This document shows, piece after piece, positions 1-13,600 of a stretch of 64,000 bases of DNA. The notes beneath the pieces were generated by a model. The model made no database searches, was not told the DNA's origin, and worked only from the letters and a program-made list of their open reading frames with translations. Each line of letters starts with the position of its first letter. The stretch's first letter is position 1. The stretch lies in the NCBI RefSeq assembly GCF_018320785.1, contig NC_054873.1, positions 20,488,196 through 20,552,195 on the forward strand. Direction: 5' to 3'. Source of the stretch: Cheilinus undulatus. Lineage: Eukaryota; Chordata; Actinopteri; Labriformes; Labridae. The position numbers were made by a program, and so were the translations under genes.

Positions 1-1565
1 TCATCTTGGTCTGAGCTGCAGGGTCACCCTAAACTTAACAGCACTGTAGTAGTTGAGGAGATTTTAATGCTACGACTAAGGAATAATTGACCAGTGTATG
101 CATGTTTTTTACTGCTGAGTCATGGATGAATGTAGCGTTTATTTGTTATGGTCCATTGTTTGTCATATGTGTGGGACTTATCAAGCTGCTGTCCTGGCTA
201 GGACTCCCCTGTAAAAGAGATTTTTGCATCCCAGTGGAATAAAAGACATATGTAAACATGCTGAAGTTTACAAAATTGTTAATTTATATGCATTCAATAT
301 TTAGCACTTGTATGTTCTCAGTTTGTACTGCTTTTTTCTTGGTGGTTTTATTAACTGCATCTTTCAGTGCAGTATATTTCACTGTAAACCCCCTCAGGAG
401 GCTATTGTTTGAATACACTGCAGCAATATCGATCTTTCTTATGTGCCTTTAACCAAGAGTGTGTACATTAAGAAGATGGTTATAAATGCTGATGCTCATA
501 CCTTCCACATTATTTAGTGGAAAGATGATGATGGATCATCCTGCAGACTTTGAAAAGGTTTAATTTACAGCTCTGGTTAAACGCTGCTGTGCTGAGTTTT
601 TCTATTTTAGGAGCGAGCTTGCAGCACTTGCATGAACAATGAGACTGAAATGAAATCATTGGAATAGGGATTAAAAATTAAATGTTTCCAAGGACACAAA
701 ATAGCGATCTGTTATGCTCCAGAGTGCTTAATCCAAATAAAACTTTTCGAACTCTTTTAAAAAAAACTTTTTACAAGCCTTTCCACCATTAAGGCATTTA
801 ACATTACTTCTATCTTTCTTTGTGTGAGTATATAATAAGAGTTTGTTGATGTATACTTCACCAAAAGAAAGCAGTAATCATCAGTGATGAAACAATAAAT
901 TAGATAAAGAAATGTCACCCCATATTTTAGCCACACAAAGAAAATAAACACTCTCAAACTGTTTTATATCTATGCAATTTTAATAAAATGTCCTCAAATA
1001 ACATACAGCACATACAGGTTTTTGTTACCCATCTTTCTCATCCACCAACCACAAGCTCAGTTAAAACCAATAAATCTATTATTATCTCTGATATAAGGTA
1101 TAAAGTTTTATGCTTCTTCTCTTTCTTGGCACTCGATATCTTTACCTGAAGTCACCCTTACACCTGGCAAACATGCACAAAAAGAATATATGGGTAGTTT
1201 GACAATTGAGGTGACAGCGCAAGGACTTTTTTTCTAATGCGGCTATTAAACTCATGAGAGACATTTTGCAGGATTGTAGCATTGTCTTTAAACAACAGAA
1301 AAAAGCCTTTTACTTCAAGCAGGAGCGTTCAATTGATTTATTTTCCAGCTGTTGTGTAGATGTGAAATGACCTTTAATGTGGGCGTTTTACTCTTGTTAT
1401 GCTCAAGGACACTGGCAGACCATGTGACTCCTCCGGTGACGGATTGTGTATATGTGTGTGTCCCTTTTTTGTCAAAAGACTGTTGCCTTGTTCAGCCTCT
1501 TTGGATCTCAATCTGTCGTCCCTCTCGTTGTAATCACACTGTTCTTTCGCTCTCTCTTCTTCCAG
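1..1565. other. non-coding, probable tjp1 intron 1
   Basis: No convincing exon is visible. The first recognised tjp1 exon has a splice acceptor at its left edge, so this stretch is most simply the end of an upstream intron. In mammals the preceding exon carries a short extra N-terminus; nothing resembling it is seen here. Small open frames occur but have no family resemblance. Confidence 0.6.
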
Positions 1566-1622
1566 AGCGCAGCAATGGAGGAGACTGTCATTTGGGAACA
1601 GCACACAGTAACACTACACAGG
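1566..1622 (+). CDS. tjp1 exon 1 of window (start codon, PDZ1 begins)
   Basis: The acceptor cttccag is followed by AGCGCAGCA and the ATG at 1575. The translation [16 protein letters not shown] matches the ZO-1 start almost exactly. The exon is open upstream of the ATG, and mammalian ZO-1 has a splice junction at the same place, so a longer isoform from an upstream exon is likely. The donor is gtaggt at 1623. Confidence 0.93.
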
Positions 1623-4600
1623 GTAGGTTTTTCTTATCCTCCCTCAGATGTTCCTTAATCCGTCTGTGTTTTGTCCTGTTCTCTGTATCTCTCTACCTTG
1701 CCGTTTCTGCCCCCATCTCTGCATTTGTCTTCCCTCCAATGTTCCTGATCGCAGCATGTAGGTGGGCTCACTGTGCAGGTGGAACAGATAGATCAGAGGA
1801 GTCATCACAATGCTTTTCTTTTGACCATAGAGCTTAACAACCTACAAAAACACTGCATACTTTGCATATAATGTTCTAAAATGAAGCTATCTCACTCAGC
1901 TGTTAGCCTGTTTGTTTGCTAGCGATGACATATAGTCCATGTTAATCATATTTCTATGTTGCAGAGTAGAAAAGATTTACAAACAGTCAAGTTTTTCTAA
2001 CTGAATCCACTCTTTTCATAGTACAAGCTCAATCAGTAGCTCAATCATCATCCTAATCATTTTTTTCCTGTACGCAGGCACCAGGGTTTGGCTTTGGGAT
2101 AGCCATATCAGGAGGTCGGGATAACCCTCATTTTCAGAGCGGCGAGACCTCCATTGTCATCTCAGATGTGCTGAAAGGAGGCCCAGCTGAAGGCCTGCTG
2201 CAGTAAGATTTTGTTCCAATATGAGCAGACGGTTATTAGTATTAAATTACCCTGGCTGCTACAGAAAGACTCCAGCAAGTCTCTTATCTCTCTGTCCCTC
2301 TTTCCAGGGAAAATGACAGAGTTGTCATGGTCAATGCGGTCTCCATGGACAATGTGGAGCATGCGTACGCAGTGCAGCAGCTACGGAAAAGTGGAAAAAT
2401 TGCCAAAATTGTGAGTTTGAAAGCAAATCTTAAATCCGTGTGTTGTTTTAGGGCTTTCTCACATGTTTAATGAATAACTTGAAGGGAAAAATTCATGATC
2501 AAGAGAGAAAGGTCCTTCAAGCATATTTTTATCCAAAAGTTGCCATAAGCAAAACAAAATAACACTGATATGTTGGCATATATGTATTTGCGATTAAGAC
2601 AGTTTAGAAGTGCGGCTTCATTTTTTACTAATTTTTAAAGCAAGTAAGTATCGGTACCAATAACTGGCACCTGGAGCTTGTGGTATTGGTATGCACACAA
2701 AATTGGTTGGGCCCCTGAAAAACCCAGATAGGCCCTCCCCAGTCGTGATTGATTGATATCAGTGCATGTGTGTTGGTTAAGTGGCATTGATGCTAATGAC
2801 CTGGTTAATAGTTCCCTTATTTTAGAGCTGTGTCAAGCTATTATTGTGTTCCGGTGTTTACTCGTCACACTTTTTAACCACTTTTCACCAATTTTTTTGG
2901 CTCATTTTTTGCCACTTTAGGGCCCCCCCCCCATTGTACAACTTTTTTGCCTCTTTTACCCATTTATGTAACTCTTCACTCATTTTTTCTGCTGTTATAC
3001 AGTTTATTGTCACTCTTTAACCATTTTTCATAATTTTTCACCAATTTCTCATTTTTTCACCCATATTTGTCATTTTATACTATTGCATCACTTTTGAACC
3101 CTATTTTTCCACTTTGTCCGGCAATTTTTTTTTCTATTTTTTACACATATTTCCCTTTTTTTTTCCTTTTTTTTTGCCGGTTTATCCCATTTTTGCCACT
3201 TTTTAATTGTTTTTATCTCTACTTTTAAACTGCTTTTTAACCATTTTCCCACCATTCTTATTAACCAATTTATGCCACTTTATAACCCTTTTTTAGTACT
3301 TTAACCCTTGTAACCCATTTTTACTCCTTTGTTTTGCCACTTTTACCCTTTTTTGTCACTTTAAAACCAATATTATTAACATTTTCCACCCTATTTTTCT
3401 TTTTTTTCCACCTATTTTTGCATCTCTTGACATCTCTTCACCACTGTTTTCACCTGTTTTTGCTACTTTTACCACACTATTGTCAAATTTTGTGATTTTT
3501 AATTTTTTTTATTTATTTATTCATATGTTTTAATGTTGTCTCAGTTTCCACTACTTTTTTTCTGGTATTCTGACTTTTGTGCACATCATGGCTTAGCTAT
3601 GAAGTCTGACATTACCATCATAATAGTTTAGTTCTTTGTGCACCTCCTCATCGTTAACATTACCAATGAAAGGTAAGAAAAGGGGTTTACATTTTGAAAA
3701 AGGCTCTATTGTACTACAGTATAAATAAATAAAATTTCTTGTTTGTTGCTTTGTTGAGAGTGGTTATTAGTCAGGTTGAAAATGAAATATTGTTATAACA
3801 GCTTAACTCTACAATGGACCACAATTTTATTGACCTCCATGGGCCCCCAATTTGGCTGGGCCCCTGAAAGCTCTCCCTTTATCCCCCCCTTATGGACAGC
3901 TGTGGTGGTATGGGAGGGGTATTAAAATTGTTTGATTTTAACCAAAATCTTATCAAAGTTTAAAAATCTGGCACTATGAAACCCCAAAGTAGAGTGATTG
4001 AATCATCCCACCATGTCAAACTCACTCTCTGACTCATCTTCTATCTTTTCTTACTTTAACCAGACAATCAGACGGAAGAGAAAGGTACATGTCCCCATGG
4101 GCCGCCTGGGGGAAAGGGAAACCATGTCAGAGCATGACGAAGAGGAGGACAGCTACGATGAAGAGATATACGAGACCCGAAGCGGTCGCAGCGGTGCTTA
4201 CAGCGGTGTCGGCGGGGCTATGGGCAGACGGAGTGGCCGAAGCAGCGGGCGAAGGGACAGAGAACGTGAACGCAGCGGCTCGCGGGAGAGGAGTCTCTCC
4301 CCACGCTCCGACCGTCGCTCACACAACCTGCCCCCACGTCCCGCCAAGGTCACACTCGTCAAATCTCGCAAAAATGAAGGTGAGGCTCACAAAGTCGGGG
4401 ATAACAAAGGAGGCCATAATGAAAGTTTCACCTGCCATCTCATTGACCCGACAATCAGCAGACAGCTGGACCTTTTAGAAGAGAATAAGACCTCCAAATC
4501 AGCATTGGTCAGCTGCCAGAGTAAACAAAACTTGCCAGGCGCAGCAAAATCCAAGTTAACTCAAGTAAATCTAAGCAAAAGAGCAATTAATCTTCTTTAA

Positions 4601-7600
4601 TCAGTACTGTTAATCCCAGTGGGAGCAGCGGCTTGACAGCAGAGAGTTGTCAATGTGGAGTGGTCATATGAACTCTGTGCTAACATGGTCTTTGTTGCTG
4701 TCGTTCACTTTGTAAGCAGAATATGGCCTGCGCCTGGCCAGCCACATCTTTGTCAAGGACATTTCCCCAGAGAGCCTGGCAGCCAGGGACGGCAACATCC
4801 AGGAGGGAGATGTTGTACTCAAGGTGAGAGGAACAGGGAGGAGATACGTCTTCAAATATTCAACATCAACTTAAATGTTGAAAATTCTGTACTTGCACTG
4901 TTTATCTATAGTTGCTGCTTGGTACTGTAACACTTGGGAGAACAAATTAAGTAACTGTATGGGTTTAACAACTGCTTTTTGTTTGAAAGTAATTTCTTCA
5001 TATTCATCTTTTTATTTTTTATTATAATTTTCTGTATATAATACCACAAAACATCAGTGATATCTGAACAGTCTAGTCTATTAGTTAGATGGCAGGCAGG
5101 TGGATCCATCATTGCAGATTTTTGTTGAATGATTAAAAAGCCACACTATTAACAAGAAGAGAATTTAGCAATGTTTATTGATGCCTATTAATTTTTATTC
5201 CTCTGTAATTTACAGTTTTACATTTTTAGTTTAAGTTTTAGCAGTTCAGTATTTTTTTTAAAGATATTTTTGGGGCTTTTTATACCTTTAGTCAGAGAGG
5301 AAGAAGGTGGATAGAGTCAGAAATTGGGATGAGAGAATCGGGGAGAGACATGCGGTTAAGGAGCCTCAGGCTGGAATTGATCCTGGGTGCCATCCCATGT
5401 ACATAGAGCACAACCTAACCACAGGACCGTCTGCCCCTGTATTGTTTTAATTAATCTTACTTTTATGTTTGATCATATCATTTTAGCTCCTGAACAGCAC
5501 CTGATCATCGTTACAATGTTTTGGACATTTTTGACCCTGTGTAGCACTCACCCTCCTCTTTCTAGATTTTATTTTGTTTGATATCTAATAACCCTCTCAC
5601 AGCTTTGTAACTGATTTGACCGTGACAAACAGAATCAATTTTGTGGTCATTCATCATCTGACCTTGTGCCTCAGAGAAAAATGTGTTTGTAGCCTAACTT
5701 CTCATATGATGATTTTATTGCTTAAAGATTAAAAACAAAGAATTTCTTTGTTCTCTCTCACTTTTTAATCGAAATTCTTTGGATGTAGTTTGAAATGTCA
5801 CAAGAAACAGCTTTTCCTTCTTGTGTTTGTTGCAGATCAATGGCACAGTGACAGAGAACCTCTCCTTGATAGATGCCAAGAAGCTGATAGAAAGGTCAAA
5901 AGGCAAGCTAAAAATGGTGGTTCAGAGGGACGACAGGGCGACCCTGCTGAACATCCCTGACCTCGATGACAGCATTCCTTCAGCCAACGCCTCTGACAGA
6001 GACGGTGAGAGTGGTGTTAAGTGTTGGATCTCAAAAGCCCGACTTGTCAGTATGTCGTATTTCAAACAGCTCTCTCTGAACAGAGGCTTTTTGTTTGATC
6101 AGACATTTCAGATATCCATTCGCTGGCATCTGATCATTCCAATCGATCGCATGACAGACATCGCAGCAGCCGCTCCCGCTCTCCAGACAGACAATCTGAA
6201 CCTTCAGACCACTCCAGACACTCGCCCCCTCAGATCAGCAACGGCAGGTAAAGACCCTCAATCTACACGCTTACATTTTGGACTTCAAACTCAAGCCTGT
6301 ATTATGTAGATAATGAGGTTTAGCTACTTTATTCCTCTTAGTTTCTCCCACTGTTTCTTATAAAAGAGAAGCAATCAAGTACCCACAAAAAAACCTTGGC
6401 AGTGACAAGTCTTTATGTTGATGATTCAAGAATTTTTAACTTCAGAAACGACGCAAGTAAATATCAAATGTAGCAATTATTGTTTTGATTTCACAATAAT
6501 GCATATTAGTGATGTTGACTTTCTCGAAAAAAGTGATGTTTTTCAAAATTAAAATCATTCTTTTATTTATTATAAAGTCGTATCTTTACAAGAAACTAAG
6601 TTTAAAAAACAGTTAATTGTCAAAAAAAAATTCTGATTTTAAAAAGTTGTGAATATTGACATCATAAACTCAAACATTTTTAGTTTACTACATTGTAAAG
6701 TCAAACATTTATTAGAAACCAGACTGAAGTCAGTGGTGGAATTGCCCAAGTTTACAAAAATGTCTTCAGTAAGTCCAGTTGATAATGATAATGTAAGGGT
6801 TTTGATGTAAAAACACATGTATTTCCTGATCAATCAGTCCAAATTAGAAGTATATTTAATCAAGCTCCTAACTGCAGGACTTGTGCAAGGACAACAGCTT
6901 TCTCTGTTGGGATTTTCTTCCACACAATCAGCTATTTTTTGATTTATTATCTCAAAAAATTCTGAGTCTCGTTTTACATAATTTATATTCACATTTTCGA
7001 CTTTTAAAGTAAAAGGTTTTCAAGTTTTCTCCTATAAATTTATGAGTTTTTAATCTTGAAAATTTCAATTTTTTTCTCAGAAATTAACAGATTATCTTTT
7101 TTTTTTTTTTTTTCCAGAGTGGCCCTTTTACACCATCATAATAATGGATGTTTTATACATAGATCTTTTAGCAACAAGTGTGTGTGGGTCTATTATGATG
7201 GGATTTTGTCAAAACAATTGAAATTGATTTTTAATTTCTCCAAGTGGGTCCTGGGGGGCCTTAGCTTTTCTTGGATAGTAGGATGGCCCAAAGGAAAAGG
7301 TTGGGAACTGCTGGGTTATTTTACTTTTCTTTCTGACCTTTTTAAGAACATACTACTATGTGGTGCTTGTTATAGTTTATATGATCGCTGACCATTATAT
7401 TCAGCTCATCAGTTAAAAGCCAGCAATGTTAATACTACTACTTTAAACCCTTTTTTATTTTTATATTAGCTGTTTTTTTAACTGATCCTGTCACGTCCCT
7501 TTATCTGTCAGGGTTTATTAAAACAGGCCTGCTCTGCGGTCTTGGTCGTGAAGGACTTTCGATTTTTTCGTCGTGGGATAAAACCAGCCATCAGCCCATT

Positions 7601-10600
7601 CAGCACTTCTTACTGTAATCTTGTTTTAAAGTGCCTCATTAATTCTTTATTTAACTCAGTGAAACACCTGACTTGTTCTCCTTTCACACTGCATATTGAC
7701 CCGAGACCAATAAAAGTCAACTGTTAAGCTGCAAAAGAAACATTTCTGGTCAAAATTAAAGCCAGGATTCAGGTCTACTCTGCAGGGTGTAAAAGTTCAT
7801 TGCTCAGTCTGTGTTACTGCATGTCTGCTATCATTCTGTTGAGAGCTTTTTGAAACTTAAAGTGCAACTTTTCTTGATGTGCAAACTATGAAAGTCTTCA
7901 ATTTGATGCAAGAACAGGCTCTCATAAAGTTATTTTTTGATGTTTCTGCCCTCTTCTTTTATTCATCAGCTGGAGAATACCGTAAGTTTTTACCCAGTGT
8001 GAATAGTTGGGAGAGAGGTGGTAGTAGTAGGTGGTAGATTGATTAGATTTAATGTAGTTTGGTAGAAAAGTAGTTCCAAATGTTAGAAATTTAACAATCC
8101 ACTCCGAAATCTCTTTTGAAGCATTTATTTGAATGAAATCCTTGTGAAAATCTGTGTTTTTATTGCTGAAACTATGTTATACGGTATCAATTATTCAGTG
8201 ACATATCTTGTTTTGACTTGAGGTGCCAGTCCTGTGAAAGTATCACAGGATCCCTGTGTGTCTTGAATGCTTTGGTGGGCAAACCGCATGTTTGGCACGG
8301 GGACAATATGGCTCTGACACTGAAGGAACAAAAGGCTGTCACCAAATATCTGTGTCAGCTGTCTTCTTTTGCACATAATGCTGAGTGTTTGTCACATTCT
8401 TCTCTTTTATGTCTGTACACGTCCAGAACGATAGTGCTCTCTTATTTCTGTAGTATTTTATTCCTGGGAAACTTATACAAATCTACAGTTTCATTTAGCA
8501 GACACTTTTGTCCTAAGTGACAAAACTATTTTTGTCCTAAACATGTGAAAGTAAGAACAGAACAAGCAGCACCTAGAAAGAAAGGGAACTACATGAAGTG
8601 TCAAATGCAACAGCTTCAAGTCTAATCAGACCCAGGTACTGACAGGAAGTGGACGCACAGGATGTATAAAAGTGAGGTTTTTTATTATCATCAACACTAT
8701 GATTTACAGCAACATCATCAGTATCTTTATCAACACCATCCCACTTTAACCATCATTATAAAAACTACCTGTATTCTGGACATGCATCTGACAAGTCTTG
8801 GCTACTGGAGCATTCACATATTCAACAAGCAGGAAGGAAATGCAACAGCAAGATTCCTTATTTAATTTGAGCCTGATGTGTGACTTGTTACCTGTTTTCA
8901 CTTAAGGAAGTTGGCACAAAAGTGGATCTCCTCCAGGATGGGTTGAAAAAGGAGTTTGTTCATCTGCAGCCAGTTTAAACCGGGTCCTTTGTGGCTGCTT
9001 GATCCCTCAGACTGTGAATAAAACAGCATTTTGTCATTTAAAGTCGTGCCAGTGCACAGCCATGTGATCAGGAGGCTGGAGTCGAACCACTTAAAAGCAG
9101 GAATTTCTCACATCTGATTTCTCATTTGGAACACTGCTGGGAATACTGGAAACTTCATTCACAATAAATGACTCTTAATTGGTCCGGTTCACTGTGTGTC
9201 AGTTTCAAAAAAGCTTAACTGCTTAAAAAAAAAGCACATCTAAGTCCAACCTTTACAGGGAGAAGGTAGAAAAACTCACATAGAGGACTGAATTCACTCT
9301 GACACCTCAGATAAGCTACTCTAAAAATAGAGCAGAAAAGAAGAAAGACAGAGGAAAGACAAAGAAGTGACCTTGAAGACTTGCATTCAGCCTCAAACTT
9401 AAGCTCCTCTTTTCACCTGTTTTTTTTTTTCTCTCAGCCACTGCAGTGAAAATGTCTAAGACTGGAAGTTTGAATAAGTTGTGAATGGACTCTTTTGTAA
9501 TGCTTGTTGTTAAGATATCGTAGCCTGCTTGCCTTCAAGCTATACATTCCAGTACACACTATTTATAATGTCATATCCCCCTTTTTATAAAGATAAGTTG
9601 TACTCAAACATCTATTTTTGTCTGCAGTCACAGAAGTCGTGATGATGAACGGATGTCGAAGCCAGCTTCAACACCAGCCAAGCTGGCGGAGGAGGTTCCT
9701 CTGCCCAAACCGAAGGAGTCAGCCGTTGCTAGAGAGGAGAAACAGCTCCCACCGCTCCCAGGTCAGAGCGACAACAATCAGACATAAACCAGGATCAGTG
9801 TGTTTATCTGTTAAAGTAACCAGAACTTAACACATGACGTGTTTTCAGACTTGTTTTTGTTTCTTGTGCTAGTGAGTGAATACCAAAAGTGGGTTTCCCT
9901 GCCCTTAATAAGCAGTAGAACATTAAAAGCCTCTGTGATCGTACATTAAAATCTTGTTTGAACCAGTCATTTTTGCCCTTTTTAAAAGCACAACAGTAAT
10001 AGAAAAAAAAAAAAAACGTTGGTTCCAGACGCCTGCTGAGCCTGGCTGAGTTTGCCTGAAGCCAAGTGAAAATAAACCGTATGAGTTGATCGAGTCTGAC
10101 GTTCCTCCCCAGCCTGCAGCACTCTTCTGCCTTTCTGTTTGACCTCCCTGCTCAGGACACTCTGTGCCTTGAGTGTGTGTGTGCGTGTTCAACCGTCTGT
10201 GTGATAATACTCTGCCTGTGTGTCTGTTTTTTTTCAGTGGTGTCTCAGTTAAACACATGAGTCTGCACTATTGTTAAAATATGGAAATGTTTGAGGCACT
10301 TTTCTTTTGTTTTTAAACATGAATTCTAACATGTTTATGTGTTTTTGTTTGTTTAGAGCCCAAGCCAGTGTATGCTCAACCTGGACAGCCAGATGTTGAC
10401 CTGCCAGTCAGTCCCTCTGATGCCCCTGTGCCAAGCGCTGCCCATGATGATAGCATCTTACGGTAATATTCATATTACTTTAATTCACATCATGAATTTT
10501 TTAGTCCTTATAACTTTAAGGCAAGTTGATTTCAGCCAGTGGTCTCCAACCATTTATTTCAACGCTACTTTGAAAAATTAAAGAGGTCTAAAGCTTCTTG

Positions 10601-13600
10601 CACCATGTCTGTGATTCGTCACATAACAGATCACACCAATGAACCAGCTGAATTTAGCTGGTTTTTATAAAAGTTGTAAAATGTCAACACCAAAAAAATC
10701 AGAGACTTTTTGCCACATTATATTGTGCATCAGCTAGAGCAGAATTTATTTCAGCCTTACTTTTGTAGTTTTCCCTGCAATTGGTGAACGGCTTTTTTGT
10801 TTGGATATGTGCAATTTTAAATGATGCCTTCTTTGCCACATTGGCTCTCTTCTTCAGTTGAGTGAATAGATTGCTGATTTTTAAGTTTTGCTTTCGGCTC
10901 ATTGACCTTTTTAGTTTGTAGCTTGTTGCCTACAGGGATGTCTTGTGCAAAGTTACCATGGACTTTTGTGTGGTGGCATTCTGAAGTTCTTTTGCAGACT
11001 GAAATGCTGCACTGCAATGTGACACTCACACTTATCTTTAACTTTTGTGGGGGCAAAAACACTCTATCTCAGTGTGGAATATGTGGCTTTCTACCAGACA
11101 TTACCACTTAAATTTGACATTTGCAACAAATTTCAAACTAAACAGGCGAATACTTTTACGCATGTTGTCACTTTTGTTTGTGTCAGAAAGTGTATACATA
11201 TGTTGTTTTTGAATAAAATGAAGAATTATATGGTAAAATAGAATAAAGCTGTTTTACCTTGATTTTACCACCTGGCATGGAAAGTATACACACTCATTGA
11301 AGCATAACTGTAATTAATCATTTTAAATGTGATACCTCTTTTACCTTATCAGAGGTAGAGTAAAAATTTTAAGACCTTTAATAATTTTTTATTTCATTTA
11401 GTGACACTTTTTGCAGTTTTTCACCACCTGAAACACTGGTTGTGCCTCCTGACATTTGCAATTGATTTTAGAGTAAATAGGCAAATACTTTGACAGATGA
11501 CTGATCTACAAACCATTTCTCTCTGTCATGAGTGTCAGCTGGAGTCAAATAAATGATAAATTATGCTACAATCTGTGTCTGTCACTTAATTTCAAAATAA
11601 AATACTCATAATTTCAGTTGTGCCACTCTAACATTTAAGAACTTGCAAATTCTGTGGCAAAAGTTTTTCATTGATCTTACTTACTTTATTCTGATAAACT
11701 TCAATAATATTTCAAAGATTTCAACCATAGTCATGCCAGAGTACTCTAATTAAACTGATACTAAAACTGATACATGCCAATGACTGACAAATTATTTTAA
11801 ATAGATTAGATTCGGACACAGAAATATGCACGTCATGTCATTGACCCATTAACTGTTGTCAGATTTTTGGACACAGTTTTCTTGGTGACCCACTGAAATT
11901 TGTCTAAAGGGACTAAATGGTGACCTGTGGATTAAGGGAATTGGAAATAAAGGGGTATCAGTGTTTTTAAGCACAACAAGCAGTAAACTGTGGTTATTTC
12001 TGCTGTCAGTTGCAAAAAGAAGTGCTCATAAAATAACTATGTGATAAAAGTCAAATTACCATCCTCAAGTTTGAGTTTGCTTTAAGACTAAGTTTACACA
12101 ATGAAAAAGATGCATGTCAGTAAAATTTTGCCAATCTGTTGTCTTTGTTTTCTGTCCTCAGGCCAAGCATGAAGCTAGTGAAGTTCAAGAAGGGGGAGAG
12201 TGTAGGTCTGCGGCTCGCTGGGGGGAATGATGTGGGCATCTTTGTAGCAGGGGTGCTGGAGGACAGCCCAGCTGCTAAGGAGGGCCTGGAGGAGGGCGAC
12301 CAAATTCTCAGGGTGAGATACTTTATACGTTTTCCTTATGATACTCATAACAAGTGTACTGAATGCTAAAATCAAGTGGGTCTCTTGTCAAGGGAGAAGT
12401 TGTTAAAATAAGATTGTAAAAAATCTTAAAGCGTATGTTTAATGCTATAAAAGAATAGGGCTTTCTTTATGTTGCTTTAACAATGGGTACCTGATAGTGT
12501 CTGCAGAAAGACATGTTTTATGGGGGAATGCATCCTCAAGCTTTCCCTCTTTTTTATTCATGATTTTACACACTGCCAGCTTCAGAATTCTTGTACCTCC
12601 AGGCTCGTCTCTTAGCAATGGCCCCAAGGGAGCGCACACTCAAAAAAACACAGTTTCCTCTTGCTGTGTTTGTCCCATTTCCTCAAAGCCATATATCTCT
12701 CTGTTTGTACCTCCACCTCCTCCTTCCTCCAGGAATAATGAGGAATAAGCTTGAGTTCTTGCAGTGCTGTTAAACCTGCAGTTACCCAGGCAATACTGAG
12801 AACAGGAAGAGTTATGTAAACCTCTTTCTAAATAGAGATGAATACTTTCTGTTGCACACTCTCAACAATAAAACTCAACTTTTTGTTAGAGGTTTAAGGT
12901 AAGAGTGTCAATTAGGAATAAAGCTCTGTGTTCCCACATTTCAGGTAAATAATGTCGATTTTGCAAACATCATCCGAGAGGAGGCGGTGCTGTTCCTTCT
13001 GGACCTTCCTAAGGGTGAAGAAGTAACGATTTTAGCTCAGAAGAAGAAAGATGGTAAGTGAAGTGTGTAACCCACAATTTCCACAAGGTCTGTATCTGAA
13101 GAGTTCTGTCCTCACTACAGTTTTCTTCTGACCAACAGCACATGCCAACACTGGCTTCTTTTCCGTTCAGGGTTGATTTGCTGTTTGGCATAATGTTGAT
13201 AGAGTGATATTAACTACCTGCAGTCTGTGCCTTGTTTCTTATTTTGAAATTGACCCCTGTGCTATGTGCATTTTCATGTTTGTCTTCCTGTTTGGGTCAA
13301 TCTGCCCTGTGCAGATTGACGCTTTCAGCAGGCTTCACTGATCATAGACTCGTCACGTTTCTCGAGCAAAGTGCCACTGGTGGCACACACCAGAGATGAT
13401 TCATGGCATGTGGTGTGGAAAAATTTACAAGAAAGGGAGGGATTTGCCCCCTTTCTAGTCAATCTTTGGGTTTCTGCAACTTCAAGGGGGCGGTGCTGAC
13501 AGAACACTGATCTGACAGACTGTGTGGAAATTGGGGATAAGGAGTTGAAAAAGGAGATCAAATTGTATTAGAGGAAATGTCCTTGTGTCTCTGACTCACT

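Noticed and set aside
1352..1837. 161-codon open frame around the first tjp1 exon
   Set aside because: It is in a different frame from [12 protein letters not shown] and crosses both splice sites of the real exon.
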